From the NCBI GenBank assembly GCA_947247005.1, contig OX365956.1, positions 16,636,089 through 16,700,088 on the forward strand: a stretch of 64,000 nucleotides of DNA, written 5' to 3'. The notes beneath the pieces were generated by a model that saw nothing but the letters and a program-made list of their open reading frames with translations, was not told the DNA's origin and ran no database searches. Each line of letters starts with the position of its first letter. Positions within the stretch are counted from its first letter, which is position 1. The translations under genes were made by a program, and so were the position numbers. Source of the DNA: Spisula solida (Eukaryota; Mollusca; Bivalvia; Venerida; Mactridae). Shown here one piece after another: positions 54,587-64,000 of the stretch.

Positions 54587-54730
54587 GACGCAGTCACCAG
54601 TGGTTAGAGTGCGCTGGAATTGTAACCCCGGGTCCGGGTTCGACTCCCGGTCGCGTCAAGAACACGTTATTTGACAACAGCGTCGTTTTTCTTGCACAAT
54701 TCCTAATAATAATAAATAAAATCAAAATAA
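54587..54730 (+). mobile_element. tRNA-derived SINE with well-preserved T arm
   Basis: GACGCAGTCACCAGTGGTTA (acceptor and A box) and CCGGGTTCGACTCCCGG (54634-54650) form a perfect 5-bp T stem with a TTCGACT loop. The 3' strand TCGCGTC pairs with the 5' end at five or six of seven positions. The anticodon arm does not pair, so it is a SINE or pseudo-tRNA. It ends in an AATAATAATAAATAAAA-like tail near 54730. Confidence 0.68.
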
Positions 54731-55160
54731 TGTTACACTTATGAGCTACATGTAAATCAAAACATACCTTTTCAATTTTAAATTGGACTGTTACCCATGG
54801 GGTATTAAAATTCATGGTGATGGTAGCTTATTCTAGTAAAAATAATAAGATTTTTATTTCTTACAAATCGACCAATATTGAATGAGAGTATCGTATCTGA
54901 ATCTTTGAAGCGTTTTTTCTCGAAAAGTAAGTTAACGCAAGATAAAAATAAGGCAATGATGACATGTTGAGAAGTTTGCTTGGTCTTTGTAGAAGGGTGT
55001 GAAAGGGTAAGTTAAAACTGGTTCGAATACAGTCCAGGAAAACTGGTTATGTGGATTAAAATTGTTTAGAAACGGCGTTAAACGTGAATAAACAAACAAA
55101 CCTGAATGTCAAGGTGATTGGGATTTGGATGATGGTTCCTGAGTAGTACCACTATGAATA

Positions 55161-55345
55161 GGTGACGCGGTGGTCGAGTGGTTCATTTTAGACTTATTTA
55201 CTTCTGTAATTTCTTATTACAATCGATCCCCAACCGACAAGAGATGCGCTGATTGGTAACCCAGTGGTGGTCACGCGTGAAAAAGATCTGTGAGAACCGC
55301 TCCCGGGTCTATCACATATCTGTCTCTTAAAGAGACTCTCTTTCC
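55161..55345 (+). mobile_element. SINE, tRNA head plus diverged core
   Basis: GTGACGCGGTGGTCGAGTGG is A box-like; no B box remains. CCCCAACCGACAAGAGATGC, TGATTGGTAACCCAGTGG and TCACGCGTG correspond in order to the core of the SINE at 22433. A TCTCTTAAAGAGACTCTC palindrome follows. Confidence 0.55.
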
Positions 55346-55704
55346 TCGGAGTCGGAGAGCATTGGCCAATCTGACGGGAAAAGATAGAAACACGAATGTC
55401 CAACGCAAATAATTCGAAACAAACAAACGGACACATCAACATGCATGAACATATACAATGTATTAGTTTTCTGTCAATGACGGTCCCGTTTTACAAACGT
55501 TTTTCTACAATCACTTACATGGCTTTCTCATGCGGATAACCATGATGCAACAAACTAAGGGGCATGGTAAACATTAAGAGACTGTAATGTTGACTCGAGT
55601 CTACCTCAACTTCGTATTGAGACTTGGAGGTGGTAGTAAGAGACTGGAATAATGGGAAGAGCGTTGCAGTACTTGATACTTGAATTTCAGAAAAAAAACA
55701 CAAA
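55346..55704. other. Gene-less spacer
   Basis: Nothing recognised. Confidence 0.5.
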
Positions 55705-56480
55705 ATTGTGCAGCAAACGACTAGCCATGCCACATATCATTGAAAATCATGCAGCAAGCGACCAGGTATGCCACATAATATTGAAAACCATGCAGCAAAA
55801 TATCAGTCATGCCACATTTTACTGAAAACCATGCAGCAAAATATCAGTCATGCCACATATTATTGAAAACCATGCAGCAAGCGACCAGGTATGCCACATA
55901 TTATTGAAAACCATGCAGCAAAATATCAATCATGCCACATATTATTGAAAACCATGCAGCAAAATATCAGTCATGCCACATATTATTGAAAACCATGCAG
56001 CAAAATATCAGTCATGCCACATATTATTGAAAACCATGCAGCAAAATATCAGTCATGCCACATATTATTGAAAACCATGCAGCAAGCGACCTGTCATGCC
56101 ACAGGTTATTGAAAATCATGCAGCAAGCGACCAGTCATGTCACAGATTATTAAAATGATGCGGCAAGCTATCAGTCATGTCACAGATTATTGAAAATAAT
56201 GCAGCAAGCGACCAGTCATGTCACAGATTATTGAAAATAATGCAGCAAGCGACCAGCCATGCCTCAGATTATTGAAAATGATGCAGCAAGCGACCAGTCA
56301 TGTCCCAGATTATTGAAAAGAATGCAGCAAGCGACCAGCCATGCCTCAGATTATTGAAAAGAATGCAGCAAGCGACCAGCCATGCCTCAGATTATTGAAA
56401 ATGATGCAGCAAGCGACCAGCCATGCCTCAGATTATTGAAAATGATGCAGCAAGCGATCAGTCATGTCACAGATATAGAG
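55705..56480 (+). repeat. 41-bp satellite, about 19 units in two variant classes
   Basis: CAGCAA recurs every 40-42 bp (55711, 55752, 55793 and onward). Class 1 units read GCAAAATATCAGTCATGCCA followed by CATATTATTGAAAACC. Class 2 units read GCAAGCGACCAGTCATG followed by CACAGATTATTGAAAA. Class 1 dominates the left half and class 2 the right half, so the array grew by regional amplification. Confidence 0.93.
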
Positions 56481-57493
56481 AAGAAGCATCACAATAGTGT
56501 AATATACAAGGAAGAGCATTCGTGTCCCCTAGTTTATGTCCTTCATTTTATAATTTATTAATTTTATTTTCCCTCAAGCCGAAGGTCAGTCGCCAATTAG
56601 GCAAGGATAAAACCGAATGGCCTCGCACTACGACTGGCCAAGTCGAACGCAAAACAAATACTTAATTCATTAATGGTAAATCACACGTAACCATTTCTCT
56701 TCAAAACCTATCGATCTTTAGCGTGTTTATCAGTGGTGATACCTTTAATTACAACTATCAAATATTGAGCAAACTCAATTGTGTAAACACAAACTGTATT
56801 AAAATGTCTCTAAAACGACGTCTAGTAATTTCAAGTACCTCTACTTAGGATAATTCAATTACAAGAATTGTATACAATAATTTCATTCAAATAGATGTCT
56901 TCGTTTCGTTTCATTATTTGTTTACCTAAACGTTTAAACTGGTTATGACAGTAGGAAAGGAGGTCCAATGAAGACTCTTGAATTGTGATATTGTATTCGT
57001 TTTCAAATAATTCATTAATGAGTTCATTAATATAGTCATTTTGCCTGTCGTATTTGTGTGCAAATATATATATTACATTCTTTATGTAACAATAAAGTAT
57101 ACATACAACAAATGATCAAATCATGTAAAACAACATATAGTGCAACATGTTGAACATTACTCACAGTCAGTTTAGCCCAATGTATAGCACACAGCTGCCA
57201 TTTCGGAGATCAACAGTACAACTATGTGAGAGACCCGGGTATAGCACAGATAATTTGAAATGATCCTGACCTTTATGCATAAATATATTACAAGGTGTTG
57301 AATATATAAATATCCGCTAACAAATCGTGCAATATCGGTTCTTTAGATTTGTGCTGATTTTACACATCGATCGTTTTGTGATACTCCCCACTTATGAAAA
57401 CATGCAATCGAGGTTATATATATATAGACAATAAATCAGCTGTGAAAGTATGCTAATAGAAGGTCCAGAGTCAAATTCTCTGGACTACACTGT
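56481..57493. other. Gene-less DNA
   Basis: AT-rich, without supported features. Confidence 0.5.
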
Positions 57494-57681
57494 TTTATCA
57501 AAGCACTTACGAATATCGTAAATTTACAATCATTTAAAAAATTATTTTCCAACTGTTAAGTGTGGTAAACTGAGCTGCAACATAAGTAATGATTCAATTA
57601 ATGAACACCTACAAACCATATCCCAAATTGCAATCGGTGGAGAATTATAAAGTCTATGGTTTCCGTAAGTGCTTTGATAAA
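57494..57681. mobile_element. MITE-like element with 18-bp perfect terminal inverted repeat
   Basis: TTTATCAAAGCACTTACG (57494-57511) and CGTAAGTGCTTTGATAAA (57664-57681). The interior is AT-rich and non-coding. Single copy in this window. Confidence 0.75.
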
Positions 57682-57987
57682 CTAGTACCCTATGTTGTAC
57701 TTGACAGAAAGTCTTAACACAACAATTTTAGGGATGTTTCTTTTCTGATTTGTAGAACGGCAAAAAACGAGTATGTATTGTCAATATACCCAGCTGACCA
57801 TCGCACGTATGTTTTCTTGATCGATGCTAAGTTGTTTTAGGTCAAATGTGAAACATGTTCATAGCTTTTTTTAATCACTCTCTATTCGTCATTCCTGGAT
57901 TTATACATTGCTCCCATAATATGAGAGAAGAGAAGCTAGTCCCCGCTTTACATACTGAACGTCAAACAACGGATTTACTGGGACCAA

Positions 57988-58145
57988 GCGTACCACTTTT
58001 GTTTAGTCTTCGGTATGATGCCATCTCAAAGTGGACTCCCTACCACTGGCGTCATACCAATGGTACCACTTTTATTTCGTCTGTGGTATGACGCCATTGC
58101 ATTTAGCGAATCTCCCGGACTCAAAGTGGACTCCCTACCACTGAA
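57988..58145 (+). repeat. Direct duplication with internal insertion
   Basis: GTACCACTTTTGTTTAGTCT...GGTATGATGCCAT and TCAAAGTGGACTCCCTACCA occur twice (from 57988 and 58061). The second copy has about 25 extra bases (CATTTAGCGAATCTCCCGGA) between the two blocks. Confidence 0.85.
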
Positions 58146-58707
58146 CTGTCAATGCGATACTTACACAACGTGGATTGCGTAGCAATGGAAACACAATGTC
58201 AATGGTAACTGCATGACCGTGCAGTATACATATGTTACCAGATAGTAACCTGATTGGAAGCTGTTACCTCACATCATCGTGTTATCTTGTAAATCAATGT
58301 ATGCATGAATCGTCACCATGTAAGCCAAACGACCAAACGGTCCATCGTTGAAAGCCGGTGCGCATGCATTGGCACGGGGGATAGGATTGTGCTGGCCTAA
58401 ATGAGCACATAACACATGTTGTGAATGTGTGCATGTACACATGTATGTTTTGTTCTGCTCTGTTCTGTCTTTCAAGCAGTATGTTAATGTTCAATTGATT
58501 GGGGGTGTTCGTTGTAATACCAGATCAATCACAGAAAGCAGCGCTCAATAGAAACACCAAAGCACATATGACACAAAAACAACACGCCATGCAAAAGAAA
58601 ATTCACAGTATAAGTCACAAGAAGAACTATACAAATAAACAAGAAGAAAATGAACCAGACCTGCTACAAAAACTCGACATCCTACTTAGACGTCCGTGTG
58701 AAACCTA
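58146..58707. other. Gene-less DNA
   Basis: Short frames (66-80 codons) are unrecognised. Confidence 0.5.
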
Positions 58708-58945
58708 CAGGGTGTTAAAAAAGTTTGTTCTCAAAATTTAAATTCATACTAAATTTTATCGGAGCTATGTACGCACTACGCAGTGTACAATTTTAATTTC
58801 TTACACAGATAGCTTCATTTAATGCTGGTAAGGTTAGAGCAATGGTAGAACCTTCTGTGATCTGACCTTACTATTTACATTCTTCTAACATGAGAAAAAA
58901 AAACTTTTAACTTAAACATTGAGAACGAACTTTTTTAACACCCTG
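58708..58945. mobile_element. Mariner-like MITE, 238 bp, with TA target duplication
   Basis: CAGGGTGTTAAAAAAGTTTG at the left and AACTTTTTTAACACCCTG at the right form an inverted repeat of about 26 bp with one mismatch (TTCTCAA/TTGAGAAC inside). TA flanks it on both sides (58706-58707 and 58946-58947). The CAGGGTGT start and TA target are the hallmarks of mariner-type elements. No transposase frame. Confidence 0.9.
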
Positions 58946-59085
58946 TATATCCAATGTTTTGTTCTAAACAAGTGAATGTGGATCTAACACTGGTTAGTAT
59001 GGTGCTAGGCTATTGCGGCTGTGTCCCTGTCAATTTATAATATCAGTAATGTTTGCTACAAAATATTATTATACAAAATATGTTA

Positions 59086-59274
59086 TACCGTAAAATCATT
59101 ATTTTTCGAGGGGGTTGAATTTCCGTTGATTTCGTTATTGAACTCGACCACGAAATCTAATCCCCACGATTGATCTACTTCTCAAATTCAGACTTGGGTA
59201 TACATGTACCCTTTCATGTTCTAAAATACGCGAATGTACGACCCCACGAAAGTAATTATGTCATTTTACAGTTA
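59086..59274. mobile_element. MITE family I, copy 3
   Basis: TACCGTAAAATCATTATTTT at the left and TTATGTCATTTTACAGTTA at the right. The interior has TTGAATTTCCGTTGATTTCG and CCACGAAATCTAATCCCCAC, in the order of copies 1 and 2. Confidence 0.7.
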
Positions 59275-59323
59275 CTGTATTAATTTTAAATGTTCTATTG
59301 TACTAAGGATAACTTAATTTATT

Positions 59324-59538
59324 GTCCAGTCAGGGTAAGAATCCAGTGACTCAGCGGTCGAGTCCACTATAACGGTGTCAAACCAATTATAAAGGCTTGT
59401 TACCTATATAAACAACTACTAATATAACTTCAATGCTAAACTAAAATACGATATTCGCTCTACCTGTTCAGACAATGGTTGTAATATTTTGCGTACACAT
59501 AAATTACAACGTCACTGTCACAATATCCTAACTGGACT
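59324..59538 (-). mobile_element. MITE family G, copy 2
   Basis: GTCCAGTCAGGGTAAGAATC at the left and CAATATCCTAACTGGAC at the right. The full length matches 33706-33915 in reverse complement at roughly 80 percent by eye. Confidence 0.85.
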
Positions 59539-62500
59539 GTACATGTACGTTTGTAGTATAAATAGTATTTACCGACATGGATGCACGGTGCATATTGTGC
59601 ATTTGCACATGTTGATATGTGTGTGGTACACGCGTGCGCTTTTACTGGGCAAATTTGACACATGAAAGTAGGACTAGGATTTGTTTGGTAATTGTGGCTT
59701 GTGTTTTTTGTTTGTGATTGTTCCTACTTGTGTGTTCCTTTTTGTGTAGTTTGTGCTTTGCTGTTTCTGTCGAGCGATGCTTCACCCGTGCCCGATTGGT
59801 TATTATATTTTTGAAGATAACATTGTCTGACGTATTATTAGTTATAAATATTAGTCATTGCAACGACGCATATCACAGTCCTACCCAATAAACGCGGGAA
59901 AAGCATATCACTAAAAAAACATTTCCATTGACCAAACTTTTTACACAATTTAAAATGTCGATATTGCTGGCGCCATTTGCAGACATTTCTGGGAATGTGT
60001 CAATACTTTATGATGGATTGGTTCATTCAAGGTAAAAATGTCGCGATCTTGCCTCATTTCCATTCTGCTGGTTAGATACAATATGGCGGATCGATGTTGC
60101 ATTGTGGGATTGAGCAATTTCAATCATGGCGCCTTCCGCTTAGCTAAGCGCAGACAATGGGTGTTTTATACCCACGACTGTTCGAAGTTCAGAATTTGCT
60201 CTTGAATTACTGTTTATTCGTCAATAGATTATATATTCTTGAATACAATGTAAGTAAACAGTGACAACGACCGTATGCATTATGGCCATAGTCATGAACA
60301 AAACAACCGGATGACATTACAAAAACCAAGTTGTTTGTAAAGCCAACGTTACGCGACTTTCCTATTCATTACGGGGCAGACAGACATTCCGTTTATTGTA
60401 AAACCTATTGAACGAGTCTCATTTAAACAATAAATAGGTTACATAAAAACATATAGGGCATTAACCATAATAACATATGAGTGTTCAGGGTAAGCAAACC
60501 AGAAGCTTTTTTTATATAAATCATGCTTCATTTATTATTGACAGGCGGTCCGGAAGTGGGTAAATATGCTTCCATACCAAGGTCAGGGTCCCAGTGGTCC
60601 AAACCAAATGTTGCGCCATATGCGACTTCTCGATTACTTTTGTATTTCACATTTCTTAGTAACGCATTAATTACAAGTTGTGAATGAGGGATGCAAGCAT
60701 TATCCTTTTAGCGTTCATCAACAGTTATATAAGATATCTTAATCTCACACCAAGCGAGAAAATACGAGATTTAAGGTTGTATGATGCGTTTCGTGATTTA
60801 ATTAACTCTCAGTAAAGTTTACCACTGCGCTACTCATTCGATATTATAATTGGAAATCTGCCGCTATTATGCCGCATTCTGCTCAATTGACTCTGACTCC
60901 GCGTTTTGAAAAGTGGTTAAATCATTTACAATCGCTAATGATTAAACGTGTAACGTGAATGACTGGCCCTGATCTGTCATATTGGGTATACCGAGCTAAG
61001 ATTATTGGCGAACGAATATCTTCGTATAGGACATTTCTCACTGAACGACAGGTGATATCCAATCTCAGAAAAGGAAACAGTAGTAACCGTAATCTCGTTA
61101 TCAGCGTATAACGCCGCTGTTATTAAACAACGAAAACATTTAATCCATTATTTTTGATCGAAATACGCAACTTATTTGAGTGTATGAATATGACCGCTGG
61201 TGCAAGTGATGGGCCGCCGTGGGTGCTCGTCATGATCAAAGATGATGGCGTAACAGGGACCTTTGGGCATGTTTGTACGCCATTCTAATCAAAATCAAGT
61301 TCCAGGCGTGTGCCCATAGCGTAATCATACTCTATACATGCTATAACGCAATCTTAAACGCACGGTTCTCTTACCAGCAGGTCTTTAAAACCTAATATAT
61401 CGTAATGACGTTTCTTAACAACATTGTTAATTACAATCAGTAGCATGAACGCTTGATTTGATGGTGTGGTAGGTGTTAATGATATCAAGAAATGCGCGAT
61501 TATATCATTCATACATTCGTAAACGAGAAAAAAACTCGTAGCCGGTCTGTAAATGAATGGGCACAGGACGATTTCCTAATTGTCGCTGAGTTGTGTGTAT
61601 ACATTGATGTGGTGAGCTCTTATTGTTGAGGTCATCAAAGCCTTTCCACAGTGCTAAGGTTGACAATGGGTTGGTATATTAATTTCTGCCGCTGGTGGTA
61701 TCTATCAAGCTAGTAATAAACGAGACACACTCGACGAAAACGGCAGTACGCATGACTGAATGATAGTTGCACAACCACCAAGTTAATTCTACTAAAAATA
61801 AATTTAAAGCATTTTTATAATTGTAACACATACATGTTTAATTTGTTGATTTTTACCATCAATAAACTTACATCGGCATTACTCATTACCAAAAATAAAT
61901 GTTTTATGATTTATATCTACATGTTTGGTTTTGCATGTACATGTAATACATAAAAGGCCTAGTATAACTCTAGCGCGATAAATTGCAATACAAAAACAAA
62001 CACAAAATCCGCTATTTTTATCATTTCTGAATATTTAGAAGCATGCAAAGTTTATATGTTGTGCCAAATGTCCGAATGCTTTCACAGGCAAATGTTGCCG
62101 TCCTTGATTTTAATCCATAACAAAAATTTAGGCAATATTGTTGGGGTTTTTTACTGCAATTTATCGCGTTAGAGTTTTTTATCCATTGCCTCCATTGCCT
62201 GCACATTTTCATTGTAATTGGAGTTACTTCCCCTTATTGTTGACGAATAGTATTCAATATCGGTGTCGTCTCTGGTAAATATGTGAATGTCAAGAAAACG
62301 CTGATCCGACGACCAATCGAATTGTCGTAAATGGTATCGATAAATTGTAGTATATTAATGATGTATATAATGGTTACATAATATATGTTGGAAATGATAG
62401 ATTGTTTTGTTTATTCGCCGTTTGTTTTCGATAAGTAGTTTTTCCCGCGCATATGTTCGCAAGTGTATACATTGTAATAAATGTAACTTATCGGCGTGTT

Positions 62501-64000
62501 GGTCTCAAAGTGGAGGTGGTTTTGTAACAAGACATTCTACAGTTGGCATTGCAATTTGACGTCTGTTTTACGCTTCTCTGTGGATTCCTTTTATCAAAGA
62601 AGCTATCTGTATCATATACACGTAGTGCACTGCAAGTAGTTGTTACTTTATGATCATGGTTGACTCATTTACTATTTGACATACTTGATTTGAGATTGGC
62701 CGTGCACTCTTAATATCAACCAAAACGTTAAGTCATTTATCATTTTGGAGAAGCGCTTTAAACACCATACATTGTGCGATTATACATCGTAATACTAGAT
62801 AGTTTTATAACGACAGGTAAAATAATACGAATGTACATGAGCTGTGTACATGGCTATTTAAATTTATCGTATCTTCATGTTCAATTTAGGCTTATGCATT
62901 TGTGTTTTTGTGCAATATTAAGCGGTGTTCATTTGTAGACAAGTCTTCAGCTTTGTAAAATTTAAGTAGTGTTCATTCGTAGACAACTCCTCGGTTGCTC
63001 ATGCTTTGTAACTTTCTGCCAACTTCGGTAGACTGGTTACAAACCACTTGGTCAATGTCTACCATACTCCCGGCATTGATCAGTAATTAATACTCTATAT
63101 GAAATATTGACTTTCAATTTCAGCAGTAGTTTTTTGTAGGAAATAACCAATCAATACGATGTATAATTTATACATAAACACTAGCAATCGGTATTTAAAA
63201 TTTCGATCACGTATTATATTGAACGAAGACATCAAATTGTTAGCGATTAATATGTCGCCACATTCAACTATTTAAGTTAGGATAGCAAAATGACATGGCT
63301 TTCATTTCATTAAGTATGGCTAGTAGCTTACATATGTACGTGTAATGTAACGAACGATTTGCAAGTTGTTAAACCGAACTGAATACATTCTACTTGTTTG
63401 CCACGTTCATCATGTATGTTTGTTACACGTGAAGATCTAGCAAAAATAGGAAAACCGAAAGAAAACTCAAAAGGGTAGTTGCATGAACTACGAGTTTTGT
63501 AGCAAATCGGCTTAATCAGGTACTATCTACTAGTATCTATTTTTGAAAAATATCAGTTGAACATCATGACGTCACATGTCTGATATATCAAGTGCAAGTA
63601 CACCAGTGTTATGTTAGAATGATTTTCCATATTCACCGATTAGAGTATTTCATTTTGCTATTGTATCGTTAACAATCTACATGGTTACAATTCTCCATTA
63701 CATGCATTATACTGTATATGGTCTTGTGAATTTATAATTCGATTTAACAAGTGTCTATGGTATCTGCATCAAGATCTGTCACTCTCGATGGCATGGCACC
63801 AGTTCCTTCGCAAATTATGTTATTGTTACGTGTTCTGCATGTCTGATTCGTCGTTCAACTTGTTGTGTATTTCAGGAGTTGTCACATGCGCATTGTATTG
63901 TAATGCCATAACGTTCTTCCAATGAGTTTGGTCATCAATGAGAGGAACTTCTATATATATATATAGATATAATTATGTAGATAGATTCTGGTCTCGATAC
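59539..64000. other. Apparently single-copy gene-less DNA
   Basis: No repeat family of this window recurs here. An ATG-initiated frame of about 33 codons at 61191-61288 (containing GASDGPPWVLVMIKDDG) looks mildly coding-like but is unrecognised. AATATGGCGG and GCATTGTGGGA near 60082-60111 resemble promoter-type words. Neither is enough to call a gene. Confidence 0.4.

Noticed and set aside
61191..61288. About 33-codon frame with coding-like composition
   Set aside because: Too short, unrecognised, and no clear splice sites; left as a note only.
1..64000. CRISPR arrays, bacterial operons, rRNA genes
   Set aside because: The tandem repeats lack the spacer/repeat pattern of CRISPR, and the DNA is clearly animal genomic sequence. 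No rRNA sequence was recognised.

Overview
This is eukaryotic DNA, AT-rich and without operons, and almost certainly from a bivalve mollusc, probably a heterodont clam. That call rests on family resemblance. The window is full of interspersed repeats I recognise as typical of clam genomes: units built on AGGTCA/GGGTCA words, elements opening TTTTTAGCTCACCTG and closing CTCTTGTT, tRNA-derived SINEs with a TACCAAAGAC-type body, and many short inverted-repeat elements. No host protein gene could be identified. The only hint is a weak two-exon candidate (about 6.56-6.66 kb and 15.15-15.22 kb) whose intron would hold the first repeat cluster.

Layout. 0-5 kb: AT-rich, nearly featureless, with small repeats. 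5-19.3 kb: a nested repeat cluster. Three families of elements with tandem cores (A, B, C) share terminal architecture and are nested in each other. A hAT-like element with a perfect 8-bp target duplication sits in one array. A full-length APE-type LINE of 5,955 bp interrupts an A element. 19.4-21.2 kb: an 11-copy, 158-bp satellite with an 18-bp perfect palindrome in every unit. 21.7-47.8 kb: an archipelago of SINEs, MITE-like elements (several families with two or three copies here) and minisatellites. 48.0-50.7 kb: a second, 5'-truncated L1/Tx1-like LINE with an open 698-codon reading frame and a perfect 15-bp target duplication. 51.3-53.3 kb: a nearly perfect inverted repeat with 776-bp arms. 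53.4-59.5 kb: minisatellites, a 41-bp satellite, SINEs and more MITEs. 59.5-64 kb: apparently single-copy DNA with nothing recognisable.

The coding content is retrotransposon-derived. The full-length LINE encodes an ORF1 protein (2A-like motif, Ser/Arg-rich linker, coiled coil, L1-ORF1-like RNA-binding region). A single in-frame TAG separates it from an ORF2 with endonuclease, reverse transcriptase and a C-terminal Cys/His motif. ORF2 has no AUG upstream of its catalytic Asn, so its translation is the most interesting question in the window. The second LINE and a minus-strand remnant at 45.5 kb are independent reverse-transcriptase lineages. The SINEs and MITEs are non-autonomous and would depend on enzymes encoded elsewhere.
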